A DNA stretch of 41,982 bases from Rhodocyclales bacterium (GTDB lineage Bacteria; Pseudomonadota; Gammaproteobacteria; Burkholderiales; Rhodocyclaceae), in the NCBI GenBank assembly GCA_003105015.1, contig PQAF01000015.1, positions 1 through 41,982 on the forward strand, in the 5' to 3' direction. Below are positions 7,595 through 16,004 of this stretch, in pieces. Every line of letters starts with the position of its first letter. Position 1 is the stretch's first letter. The notes below the pieces were generated by a model that was not told the origin of the DNA, did no database searches, and saw nothing but the letters and a program-made list of their open reading frames with translations. Made by a program: the position numbers and the translations under genes.

Positions 7595-10267
7595 CTACCG
7601 CGCCGGGACGCTGCGGTAGAGGAGGCCGCGCCGCACCAGCCATTTCTCCGCCTCGACGGCGAAGAACACCACGGTCGACAGGACCAGGCAGATCGCCAGT
7701 TCGTCCCAGTCGAGCGGCTCGGTCTTGAAGATCGGATTGAGCGCCGGCACGTAGATCGTCGCCAGCTGCAGGCCGAGGGTGAACACCACCGTGGCCATCA
7801 GCAGCGGGTTCGACCAGAAGCCGAGGGCGAAGGTCGAGTCGCGCTCCGAGCGGATCGCCAGCGCGTGGCCGAGCTGCGACAGGCACAGCACGGTGAACAC
7901 CATGGTCTGCCAGTGCGCGCCGCCGTGGTGGATCGACCAGGCCTGCAGCAGCAGGCACACCGCGCCCATGGTCAGGCCGACCCAGACCATGTGCTGCCAC
8001 ATGCCGTGGGCGAAGATGCTCTCGTCGGGCCGCCGCGGCGGCCGCTGCATGACGTTGCGCTCGGCGCGTTCGGCGGCGAGCGCCAGCCCGGGCAGGCCGT
8101 CGGTGACGAGGTTGATCCACAGGATGTGGATCGGCAGCAGCGGGATCGGCAGGCCGAGGAAGGGGGCGAGGAAGATGGTCCAGATCTCGCCCGAGTTGCT
8201 GGTCATCGTGTACTTGATGAACTTGCGGATGTTGTCGAAGATGCGCCGCCCCTCGCGCACGGCATGCACGATGGAGGCGAAGTTGTCGTCGAGCAGCACC
8301 ATGTGCGCGGCTTCGCGCGCGACGTCGGTGCCGCCGCGGCCCATGGCCACGCCGATGTCGGCGGCCTTCAGCGCCGGCGCGTCGTTCACGCCGTCGCCGG
8401 TCATGGCGGCGAACTCGCCCGCCGCCTGCAGCGCGCGCACGATGCGGATCTTCTGCTCCGGGTCGACGCGGGCGTAGACGCGGATGTCCCTCACCTGGGC
8501 GGCGAAGTCCGCGTCGGAGAGGGCGGCCAGTTCCACGCCGCTGACGACGCGCCCGCCGCGGTCGAGGATGCCGAGCCGTTCGGCGATGGCGCGCGCCGTG
8601 GCGGGATGGTCGCCGGTGATCATCACCGGCACGATGCCGGCCGCCTGGCATTCGTCGACGGCCTGCGCCGCCTCCTCGCGCGGCGGGTCCATCAGGCCGA
8701 CCAGGCCGAGGAAAGTGAGGCCGGTTTCCGCCTCGGCCAGGTCCGCCGGCAGCGCGTCGAGGCGGCGCTCGGCGAAGGCCAGCACGCGCAGGCCGCGCGC
8801 CGCCATGCGTTCCGCCTGCGCCAGCGCGTCGGCGACGTCGAACGGCACGGGGCCGCGCGGGGTGAGCCGCCAGGTGCAGCGCTCGAGCACGGCTTCCGGC
8901 GCGCCCTTGACGCAGGCGAGGTATGCCTCCTCTGGGAGCGGCCTGCCGCTGCCGCGGACCGTTCCCGCCATGCGGTACACGGTGGCCATGCGCTTGCGCT
9001 CGGAGTCGAAGGGCAGCTCGCCGTGCCGCGGCAACTGACTTTCCAGCGCGGCGCGGTCGACGCCGTGCGCGATCGCCGCCTGCAGCAGCGCCACCTCGGT
9101 CGGATCGCCGGCCAGGGCGCCCGTCGCATCCGCCACCGCGTCATTCACCAGCGCCATGCAGCGGAACAGACTGGGCCAGGGTTCGGCCGGCGATTCGTCG
9201 CCTTCGGCGAAGAAAGCTTCCGCCCGCATGCGGTTCTGCGTCAGCGTGCCGGTCTTGTCCGAGCAGATGTAGGTGATCGAGCCGAGCGTCTCCACCGCCG
9301 GCAGGCGGCGGATGAGGGCGTTCTGCCTCACCATCTTCGAGGCGCCCAGCGCCAGCGAGATCGCCACCACCGCCGGCAGCGCCTCGGGGATCGCCGCCAC
9401 GGCGAGGCTGACGGCGGTGAGGAACATCAATACCGGCGGCTCGCCGCGCAGCAGGCCGGCGGCAAAGACGATGGCGCAGATCGCCAGCACCGCCCAGGCC
9501 AGCCGCGCGCCGAAGCGGGCCAGGCGCTTCTGCAGCGGCGTCTTCACTTCCTCCGCGCTTTCAAGCAGCCGCGCGATGCGTCCCAGTTCGGTGGCGAGCC
9601 CGGTGGCGACCACCACGCCCGTGCCGCGGCCGTTGGCGACCAGCGTGCCCTTCCAGGCCATGTTGCCGCGGTCGCCGAGCGCCAGCCGCGCCTCGGCGAG
9701 GGCTTCCGTGCGCTTTTCGACCGGCTGCGACTCCCCGGTGAGCGCCGCCTCGGCGACGCGCAGCTGCGCCGCCTCGGCGAGGCGCAGGTCGGCCGGCACC
9801 ACGTTGCCGGCCTCCAGCAGCACGACATCGCCGGGCACCAGCCCGTCGGCGGGCAGGGTCATGACGGCGCCGTCGCGGCGCACGCGGGCCGAGGGCGCCG
9901 CCATCATGCGCAGGGCCGCCATGGCGCGCTCGGCGCGCCACTCCTGGGTGAAGCCGATGACGGCATTCAGCAGCACGATGACGATGATGGCGACGGTGTC
10001 CGAAGGCTCGCCGACGATGCCGGAGACCACCGCCGCGGCGATCAGCACCAGGATCATGAAATCCGAGAACTGGTCGAGCAGCATGCGCGCGACGGAGCGG
10101 CTGCGGCCTTCCGGCAGGGCGTTCGGGCCGTGCCGCGCCAGGCGCGCGGCGGCCTCGGCGGAAGTCAGTCCCTGGAGATCGGCGTGCAGCGCCTGCAGGG
10201 CCGCGTCGATGCGCAGGGTGTGCCAGTCCGGCGTGCCGGCGGGATGGCGGGTGTGTTCAGGCGCCAT
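7595..10267 (-). CDS. P2-type cation-transporting ATPase (Ca2+-ATPase-like)
   Basis: An 890-residue P-type ATPase. Seen in order: N-terminal cation-ATPase domain; actuator TGES near residue 176; the PEALP sequence of helix M4 at about 294-298; the phosphorylation motif SDKTGTLTQ with Asp337; the hinge TGDGVNDAPAL; and M6 with WINLVTDGLPGLA, the pattern of SERCA/PMCA-like pumps. No heavy-metal-binding CxxC domain is present, arguing against a Cu/Zn/Cd pump. It overlaps the CaCA exchanger gene by 11 bp. Ca2+ export is the best guess; Na+ or Mn2+ cannot be excluded. Confidence 0.88.
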   Translation of the reverse strand: MAPEHTRHPAGTPDWHTLRIDAALQALHADLQGLTSAEAAARLARHGPNALPEGRSRSVARMLLDQFSDFMILVLIAAAVVSGIVGEPSDTVAIIVIVLLNAVIGFTQEWRAERAMAALRMMAAPSARVRRDGAVMTLPADGLVPGDVVLLEAGNVVPADLRLAEAAQLRVAEAALTGESQPVEKRTEALAEARLALGDRGNMAWKGTLVANGRGTGVVVATGLATELGRIARLLESAEEVKTPLQKRLARFGARLAWAVLAICAIVFAAGLLRGEPPVLMFLTAVSLAVAAIPEALPAVVAISLALGASKMVRQNALIRRLPAVETLGSITYICSDKTGTLTQNRMRAEAFFAEGDESPAEPWPSLFRCMALVNDAVADATGALAGDPTEVALLQAAIAHGVDRAALESQLPRHGELPFDSERKRMATVYRMAGTVRGSGRPLPEEAYLACVKGAPEAVLERCTWRLTPRGPVPFDVADALAQAERMAARGLRVLAFAERRLDALPADLAEAETGLTFLGLVGLMDPPREEAAQAVDECQAAGIVPVMITGDHPATARAIAERLGILDRGGRVVSGVELAALSDADFAAQVRDIRVYARVDPEQKIRIVRALQAAGEFAAMTGDGVNDAPALKAADIGVAMGRGGTDVAREAAHMVLLDDNFASIVHAVREGRRIFDNIRKFIKYTMTSNSGEIWTIFLAPFLGLPIPLLPIHILWINLVTDGLPGLALAAERAERNVMQRPPRRPDESIFAHGMWQHMVWVGLTMGAVCLLLQAWSIHHGGAHWQTMVFTVLCLSQLGHALAIRSERDSTFALGFWSNPLLMATVVFTLGLQLATIYVPALNPIFKTEPLDWDELAICLVLSTVVFFAVEAEKWLVRRGLLYRSVPAR

Positions 10268-11258
10268 GGAGGAACAGGATATAGCTGTTGAGCAGATAGA
10301 GTACCAGCAGGAACACGCTGATCCAGCTGACGCTGCGCCAGAGCGGGCCGGCCGGCCGGTAGAACAGGCCGACGATGGCCATGCCCGTCATGATGATGGC
10401 GGAGACGGCGGAAACGGCGTGCGCCGGCGACACGCTCGCCAGCAGCGGACCGCCGGCATAGAAGAGGTCGTCGATGGCGAGGATGAGGATGTCGAAGAGG
10501 TTGCTGCCGAGCAGGTTCGCCACCGCCATGTCGATGGCGCCCATGCGCACGGCGGCGACGGTGACGGCGACCTCCGGGGCGGAGGTGGCGGCGGCCACCA
10601 GCAGCGTGCCGACGAAGGAGTCGTGCCAGCCCATCTGGCGGGCGATGTCGGCGCCGACGAAGGGCAGCCAGATGCCGGCCGCCACCACGACGCCGGCCGC
10701 CAGCGCGTAACCGATGGCGGCGCGCCTCAGGCCGATATCCGGGTAGCGCTCCGCCACCTCCTCGACGAACTCGGCGACCTCGCGCCGCTCGTACTGGTAC
10801 AGCGTGCGCATGGCGAGCAGGTAGAGCGCCACGATCAGCGGGGTGTAGGCGCCGATGTGGCCGATGGCGAGCGCCTCCCCCCTCCGGGCCAGCTGCAGCG
10901 AGAAGGCGACCGCGCCGATCAGCACGATGCCGAAGGCGGCGGAGAGGATGTGGCCGCGGCTGGCGCGGCTGTAGAGGGATTCCTTCGGGTGCAGGAAGTC
11001 GACGATGACGAGGATGGCGAGATTGAAGACGCAGCTGCCGAGCACGTCGCCGACGGCGATGTCGGGCACGCCGGCGACGGTGACGGCCGTGACGCCGGAG
11101 ACCAGTTCCGGCAGCGAGGTGACGGTGGCGAGCAGGATCAGGCCGACCCAGCTGCCGCCCACGCCGGTCTTCTCGGCGATGACGTCGCCGTAGCGCGACA
11201 GCCGCGCGCCGGCCAGCCCGATGGCGGCGATGCAGATCAGGAGATTCAGCCAGATCAT
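10257..11258 (-). CDS. Calcium/sodium antiporter, CaCA family (YrbG-like)
   Basis: A 333-residue membrane protein with the inverted duplicated alpha repeats of the CaCA family: ATVTSLPELVSG plus GSCVFNLAIL in the first half, and AAATSAPEVAVT plus GSNLFDILIL in the second. The ATG at 11258 overlaps the upstream permease stop by 4 bp; the longer frame to 11900 is a shadow of that permease. Together with the Ca-ATPase immediately downstream it suggests a paired Ca2+ extrusion system. Confidence 0.9.
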   Translation of the reverse strand: MIWLNLLICIAAIGLAGARLSRYGDVIAEKTGVGGSWVGLILLATVTSLPELVSGVTAVTVAGVPDIAVGDVLGSCVFNLAILVIVDFLHPKESLYSRASRGHILSAAFGIVLIGAVAFSLQLARRGEALAIGHIGAYTPLIVALYLLAMRTLYQYERREVAEFVEEVAERYPDIGLRRAAIGYALAAGVVVAAGIWLPFVGADIARQMGWHDSFVGTLLVAAATSAPEVAVTVAAVRMGAIDMAVANLLGSNLFDILILAIDDLFYAGGPLLASVSPAHAVSAVSAIIMTGMAIVGLFYRPAGPLWRSVSWISVFLLVLYLLNSYILFLHGA

Positions 11259-12496
11259 CGGGCGGTCCGCAGGAGGAGCCAGGCGGCGGCCATGGCGAGC
11301 GTGGCCAGCGTCACCGGCACGCCGACGCGGGCGTGGGCGCGCCAGTCGATGCGGATGCCGCGCCGCGCCGCGCAATCGACGACGATGATGTTGGCGATCG
11401 AGCCGACGATGAGCAGGTTGCCGGCCAGCGTGCTGACGAGGGCCAGCAGCGGCCCGGACCAGGGCTCGGTCGCCGCCGGCAGCAGCAGCATCGTCGCCGG
11501 CACGTTGGACACCAGGTTGGAGGCGACGAAGGTCGCGGCGAACAGCGCCAGGGGCGAGGCGAGCGACAGCCCCGCCGCCTCGAGCCAGGCCATCGCCTGC
11601 GCCGCCAGGCCGCTCGCCTGGAAGGCGTGGTTGACGACGAACAGGCCGATGAACAGCACCAGCAGTTCCCAATCGACCAGCCCGAGCATCTTGTTGCTGT
11701 GCAGGCGGCGCGAGAGCAGCAGCAGGCCGGCGCCGGTGAGCGCCGCCACTTCGCGCGGCAGGCTGGTGAACAGGAAGACGACGAGCAGGGCGCCGGCGAC
11801 GAGCAGGCCCTTCGCCGTCTGCCAGGGATCGAAGACGGCCTCGTCCGCCTCGCGCCGTTCCGCCTCCGGCACGGCAGCGGCATCGCCCGCCAGCGTCCAC
11901 CGGCCGCGCGAGAGCAGGGCGATGACGGCCCAGGTGACGGCGAGGCCCGCCAGCACCGGCACGGCGGCCTCCAGCGCGTAGCCGGCGAAGGACAGGCGCA
12001 GCGTCTCGCCGATCAGCATGTTCTGCGGGTTGCCGATCAGCGTGGCGGCCGAGCCGACGTTGGCGGCGCAGGCCAGCGCCAGCAGGTAGGGCACGGGGTT
12101 CAGGCGGCGCTTCAGGCAGGCGTCGGCCAGCACCGGGGCCATGGCCAGGCAGACGATGTCGTTGGAGAACACCGCCGAGAGCGCCGCCGCGGCGGCGATC
12201 AGCAGCGCCAGCAGCGCGGGCGGGCCCACCCCAAGGGCGGCGATATGCCGCGTCACACGCGTGTAGAAGCCGCCCAGGCGCATCTGCGCCGAGATCACCA
12301 TGAAGGAGAACAGCAGCAGGAGCGTCGGCAGGTGCACCGATTGCGCCGCCTCCCGGGGACTGACTTTTCCCAGTGCGACGAGTGCGATGGCGCCGAGCAA
12401 CGCAATACCGGTGCGGTCGATCTGCAGGAAGGGCAGGCCGCCGAGGATCATGCCCAGGTAGACGATGACGAAAATGACGAGAGTTGCACTGTCCAT
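11255..12496 (-). CDS. SLC13/ArsB-type anion permease
   Basis: A 413-residue protein with about eleven membrane helices of the ion transporter superfamily (SLC13, CitM, ArsB). The paired motifs are visible: FSNDIVCLAMAPVL and GSAATLIGNPQNMLI in the first half, ASNLVSNVPATMLLLPA and a second glycine-rich segment in the second. These families move dicarboxylates, sulfate or arsenite, and sequence alone does not fix the substrate. An arsenite role is tempting given arsR-arsC-acr3 at the other end of the window, but the neighbours here are all cation transporters. First gene of the leftward ion-transport run. Confidence 0.8.
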   Translation of the reverse strand: MDSATLVIFVIVYLGMILGGLPFLQIDRTGIALLGAIALVALGKVSPREAAQSVHLPTLLLLFSFMVISAQMRLGGFYTRVTRHIAALGVGPPALLALLIAAAAALSAVFSNDIVCLAMAPVLADACLKRRLNPVPYLLALACAANVGSAATLIGNPQNMLIGETLRLSFAGYALEAAVPVLAGLAVTWAVIALLSRGRWTLAGDAAAVPEAERREADEAVFDPWQTAKGLLVAGALLVVFLFTSLPREVAALTGAGLLLLSRRLHSNKMLGLVDWELLVLFIGLFVVNHAFQASGLAAQAMAWLEAAGLSLASPLALFAATFVASNLVSNVPATMLLLPAATEPWSGPLLALVSTLAGNLLIVGSIANIIVVDCAARRGIRIDWRAHARVGVPVTLATLAMAAAWLLLRTAR

Positions 12497-12653
12497 GCGA
12501 TAGGGGGTGGGAAATCCCGCCGAGCGATCATGCTACAACGCGCCTGCCCCGTGCGCCGCGGAAATTTGCAGTGCGGCTGAAATATTGCCGAAATATTGCG
12601 GAAACATTGCGCGGCCACAATGCGCGACGGCACACAACCCTGAAAGGAAAGCA
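12497..12653. promoter_or_regulatory. Divergent promoter region, ion-transport operon / porin
   Basis: 157 bp between the leftward permease and the rightward porin gene. It is noticeably richer in A+T than its flanks and carries three 11-bp direct repeats described separately. GAAAGGAAAGC just before 12654 is the porin ribosome binding site. No confident -35/-10 pair was assigned. Confidence 0.5.
12579..12611 (+). repeat. Three tandem 11-bp repeats upstream of the porin
   Basis: The units gaaatattgcc (12579-12589), gaaatattgcg (12590-12600) and gaaacattgcg (12601-12611) follow each other without spacer. A partial fourth copy, gaaatttgcag, starts at 12561. The period is close to one helical turn, so a protein could contact all copies on one DNA face. 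They end 42 bp before the porin start codon. Confidence 0.65.
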
Positions 12654-13832
12654 ATGCACAAGAAGCTCATCGCCGCCGTCGTGGCCGGCCTTGTCGCCGT
12701 TCCGGCGCTGGCGCAGACCAACGTCACCCTCTCCGGCAAGATGGCCGCGGGCTGGGAGAACTACAAGCTGTCCGGCGGCGGCAACACCGGACACGATGCC
12801 GAGTCGCGCGTCTCCGACCAGTCCTCGCGCCTCATCTTCCGCGTCAGCGAGGATCTGGGCGGCGGGCTGAAGGCCTGGGGCCAGATGGACATGCGTTTCA
12901 CGGCCGATCTCGGCGCGCTCAGCATGGGCGGCAACACCGGCATGGGTCTGCAGGGCAACTGGGGCAAGTTCACCGTCGGCCGCTGGGATCTGCACTACAA
13001 CGAGTTCGGCGCCATCGAGAGCAACCGCGCCGGCTCCAACCAGACCAACTTCGGCGACGGCATCATGTCGCAGGTCAGCTCGACCCACACCGGCGGCGCC
13101 GGCACGGAAGTCGTGTCGATCATGGCCGGCGCCAGCCGCACGCCCAACATCGTGATGTGGGACAGCCCGAACTGGAACGGCTTCACGGCCCGCCTGGCCT
13201 ACTCGACCAGTCCCTTCGGCACCGAGGGCAATACCAACCGCGCGGCCGGCGATCCCGGCGGCGGCAGCGGCTGGAACGGCGCCCTGCGCTACAACAACGG
13301 GCCGTGGACAGCCGGCGTCAGCTACTGGAACGCCAGCAGCGAGAACCGCGTCGCCGGTACCCGCGCCGCGGACCAGAATGCCTGGCGTGCCTGGCTGGGT
13401 TACGCCTTCGCCATGGGCCTGAAGGTCGGCTTCGGCTGGGACCGCAGCGAGCTGGACAACCACATCCTCGGCGCGGCCGACGCCGTGGCGGCCGGCAACA
13501 CCCGCCGCAACGCCTGGATGATCCCCGTCAGCTACAGCTTCGGCGCGCACACGCTCTACGCCAAGTACGCCCGTGCCGGCAAGGCCAGCGGTTCCGCCAT
13601 TGCCGCCGGCACCGGCGGCGACTTCAAGGCCAGCGCCTGGCATCTCGGCTACGACTACGCCTTCTCCAAGCGCACGTCGGCCGGCGTGTTCTACACGAGG
13701 CTGAACAACGACAGCAACGCCGCCAACACCGTCGGCGCCGCCTACAACTTCAAGTCCGGCAACGGCGCGACGGCGACGCGCCGCGGCGAGGACGCCAGCC
13801 AGTTGTACATCGGCATGACGCACAGCTTTTGA
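12654..13832 (+). CDS. Outer-membrane general porin (Gram-negative porin family)
   Basis: A 392-residue porin. The signal peptide MHKKLIAAVVAGLVAVPALA ends at an AxA site, followed by QTNVTLSGK, the typical first beta strand of betaproteobacterial porins. The body alternates short amphipathic strands with Gly/Asn-rich loops, and the protein ends in an aromatic residue (SF), as needed for beta-barrel assembly. The ATG at 12654 is chosen because it opens the signal peptide and follows a GAAAGGAAA site; the upstream in-frame extension has no signal character. Role: diffusion channel for small solutes. Monocistronic, closed by a strong palindrome. Confidence 0.9.
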   Translation: MHKKLIAAVVAGLVAVPALAQTNVTLSGKMAAGWENYKLSGGGNTGHDAESRVSDQSSRLIFRVSEDLGGGLKAWGQMDMRFTADLGALSMGGNTGMGLQGNWGKFTVGRWDLHYNEFGAIESNRAGSNQTNFGDGIMSQVSSTHTGGAGTEVVSIMAGASRTPNIVMWDSPNWNGFTARLAYSTSPFGTEGNTNRAAGDPGGGSGWNGALRYNNGPWTAGVSYWNASSENRVAGTRAADQNAWRAWLGYAFAMGLKVGFGWDRSELDNHILGAADAVAAGNTRRNAWMIPVSYSFGAHTLYAKYARAGKASGSAIAAGTGGDFKASAWHLGYDYAFSKRTSAGVFYTRLNNDSNAANTVGAAYNFKSGNGATATRRGEDASQLYIGMTHSF

Positions 13833-13854
13833 GTAGCGCCGGCTGCCATCAGGC

Positions 13855-13882
13855 AAAACGGCCGCCCGCGGGCGGCCGTTTT
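13855..13882. terminator. Bidirectional intrinsic terminator
   Basis: A perfect 28-bp inverted repeat, aaaacggccgcccg mirrored by cgggcggccgtttt, gives a 10-bp GC stem flanked by A and T tracts on either side. It lies between the convergent porin and uspA genes and can terminate both. Confidence 0.9.
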
Positions 13883-13919
13883 GTTTCGCCGGCATGCAGG
13901 GAAGGGGTTGGCCCGGCGG

Positions 13920-14345
13920 CTACTTGATCAGCGTCACCGGCACGTCGGCCAGGTGGATCACCTTGGAGGTGACGGAGCCGAGCAGCATGCCGGCCACGGC
14001 GCCGAGGCCGCGCGTGCCCATGACGATGCCGTCGCAGTTCTGCTCGAGCGCTGTCCTGGCGATGGTTTCCGCGACCGGGCCGATCAGCACTTGCGGCGCG
14101 TAGCGCACCTTGGCGGCGCCGAGGATCGCCCGGGCCGATTCCAGGGCGTCGCCGCCCTTGGATATCTGCATGGCCTCGACTTCCTCCTTCTTCAGGAAGC
14201 TGTGCACCTCCCACTCGCCGATTTCCGGCTGGACGTTGAGCAGGCAGACCTCGAGGGCGGGGTTGTTCCTGGCCAGGTCGACGACGTGCTGCACGGCGCG
14301 GTCGGAATTGGGCGAGCCGTCCACGGGGACGAGGGCTTTGCGCAT
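13920..14345 (-). CDS. Universal stress protein, UspA family
   Basis: A 141-residue single UspA domain. It begins MRKALVPVDGSPNSDRAV, with the Asp that contacts ATP. It ends with the ATP-binding motif G-x2-G-x9-G-S in GTRGLGAVAGMLLGSVTSKV, followed by PVTLIK. The intact motif suggests the ATP-binding subgroup. Transcribed alone, convergent with the porin. Function in stress survival is family knowledge; no specific partner is evident. Confidence 0.93.
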   Translation of the reverse strand: MRKALVPVDGSPNSDRAVQHVVDLARNNPALEVCLLNVQPEIGEWEVHSFLKKEEVEAMQISKGGDALESARAILGAAKVRYAPQVLIGPVAETIARTALEQNCDGIVMGTRGLGAVAGMLLGSVTSKVIHLADVPVTLIK

Positions 14346-14503
14346 GATGGGGATTCCTTAGATCGATACGGTTCCCCGGATTATCCCATTGTTCGCGCGG
14401 AAGTTGACCGCCGCGGCCGACTTGCGGAAAACACGTACGCGATTCCCGGCGAAAGTGTCCGGCCGGATGATAAAATCCCGCGCTGCCGAATCTGGAGTCC
14501 CCC

Positions 14504-15904
14504 ATGCCTCACACCCGCATCCGACTGCCCCGCCTGCTTGCGGCCGGCGCCCTGAGGGGCGTGCGAAGCCGCCCTGAAGAAGTACTCTTGGGGTGCGCCC
14601 TGTTCCTGTTCGCCTCGGCCGCCCGGGCGGCGGACGGCCCCGCCGTGTTCGGCATTCCGGTCGACTTCATCCTCTTCGCGGCGACCCTGCTCGGCGTGGC
14701 GCTGTTCCATCACCACGTGCTCAAGGTCGCGCTCGGCGGCCTGGCGGCGATCGCCGCCTACAAGATCGTCTTCACCGGCTTCAAGACCGGCGACGGCCTC
14801 GCCGGCTTCGGCCTGCACATGGCGCACGAATGGGTGCTGCTGGTGAACCTGCTCTGCCTGCTGGTCGGCTTCGCCCTGCTGGCGCGCCACTTCGAGGACA
14901 GCGGCGTGCCGGAAGTGCTGCCGAAGCTGCTGCCCGAGGGCTGGCTCGGGCCCTTCGTGCTGCTGGTGATCATCTGGGTGCTGTCGGGCTTCCTCGACAA
15001 CATCGCGGCGGCGCTGATCGGCGCCACCATCGCCGCCAGCGTCTTCAAGCGCAAGGTGCACATCGGCTACCTCGCCGCCATCGTCGCCGCCTCGAATGCC
15101 GGCGGCGCCGGCAGCGTGGTCGGCGACACCACCACCACCATGATGTGGATCGCCGGCGTCAGCCCCTTCGACGTGGTCGAGGCCTACGTCGCGGCGGCGG
15201 TGGCGCTGCTGGTGTTCGGCTTTCCGGCGGCCCTGCAGCAGCACCGGCACCAGCCGATCCTGCGCAACATCCAGGCGGCGCACCGCATCGACTGGGCGCG
15301 CGTCGGCGTCGTCGGCGCCATCCTGGCCGGCGCCGTCGCCACCAACGTCACGGTCAACCTGAAGTTTGCCGAGGCGGCCGACCACTTCCCCTTCCTCGGC
15401 GTGGCGGTGTGGGTGGTGCTGCTCGCCGCCGTCCCGGTGAGGAAACCCGAGTGGAGCCTGATGCCGGACGCCCTCAAGGGCTCGATCTTCCTGCTCGCCC
15501 TGGTCACCTGCGCCTCGATGATGCCGGTGGAGAAGCTGCCGCCGGCCTCCTGGCAGTCCGCCTTCACCCTCGGCTTCATCTCGTCCGTGTTCGACAACAT
15601 CCCGCTCACCGCGCTGGCGCTCAAGCAGGGCGGCTACGACTGGGGTTTCCTCGCCTATGCCGTCGGCTTCGGCGGCTCGATGATCTGGTTCGGCTCCTCC
15701 GCCGGCGTGGCGGTGTCGAACCTGTTCCCCGAGGCGAAATCGGTCGGCCAGTGGCTGCGCCACGGCTGGTTCATCCCGATCGGCTACGTGGCGGGCTTCT
15801 TCGCCCTGCTGCTGATCCTCGGCTGGCATCCCCAGGAACCGCAGAAGGCGGCCGCGGCCGCCGCCCAGGTGGTGCAGGCGCCGACGGCAGGGAAGGGGCT
15901 GTAG
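14504..15904 (+). CDS. NhaD-like / citrate-transporter-family antiporter
   Basis: A 466-residue membrane protein of the ion transporter superfamily. Motifs include LSGFLDNIAAALIGATIA (about residue 165), GGAGSVVGDTTTTMMWIAG (about 205; NhaD proteins have a GD-TTTMLW motif here) and SSVFDNIPLTALAL in the second half. Na+/H+ exchange is the likeliest function. The N-terminal ~40 residues look like a signal sequence or first helix (FLFASAARAADG). The ATG at 14504 is preceded by GGAG. The stop codon TAG is the start of a REP element. Confidence 0.8.
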   Translation: MPHTRIRLPRLLAAGALRGVRSRPEEVLLGCALFLFASAARAADGPAVFGIPVDFILFAATLLGVALFHHHVLKVALGGLAAIAAYKIVFTGFKTGDGLAGFGLHMAHEWVLLVNLLCLLVGFALLARHFEDSGVPEVLPKLLPEGWLGPFVLLVIIWVLSGFLDNIAAALIGATIAASVFKRKVHIGYLAAIVAASNAGGAGSVVGDTTTTMMWIAGVSPFDVVEAYVAAAVALLVFGFPAALQQHRHQPILRNIQAAHRIDWARVGVVGAILAGAVATNVTVNLKFAEAADHFPFLGVAVWVVLLAAVPVRKPEWSLMPDALKGSIFLLALVTCASMMPVEKLPPASWQSAFTLGFISSVFDNIPLTALALKQGGYDWGFLAYAVGFGGSMIWFGSSAGVAVSNLFPEAKSVGQWLRHGWFIPIGYVAGFFALLLILGWHPQEPQKAAAAAAQVVQAPTAGKGL

Positions 15905-15970
15905 GTCGGGCTTCAGCCCGACGGTCCGTGTCCCGGCGTCTCCGTCCGTCGGCCTGAAGGCCGACCTACT
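15902..15970. repeat. Inverted pair of REP elements (BIME-like)
   Basis: Two palindromic units face each other: taggtcgggcttcagcccga starting at 15902 and a unit ending in ggccgacctac at about 15968. Each unit has its own hairpin (gtcgggct/agcccgac and gtcggcct/aggccgac), and together they form a larger inverted repeat. Sequences of this type are widespread dispersed repeats in proteobacteria. The first unit supplies the stop codon of the NhaD-like gene; the pair may protect or terminate its mRNA. Confidence 0.85.
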
Positions 15971-16004
15971 ACAATAGCGGCAATCCGATACCGGCTCGCC
16001 ATCC

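Noticed and set aside
4356..8651. 1431-codon open frame on the minus strand
   Set aside because: Only its last 109 codons are real (mrpC). The rest is an Arg/Pro/Ala-rich shadow of mrpA and the P-type ATPase in a GC-rich sequence.
11255..12496. Definite arsenite pump ArsB
   Set aside because: The SLC13/ArsB superfamily fold is clear, but nothing specific to ArsB could be seen and the neighbours are cation transporters.
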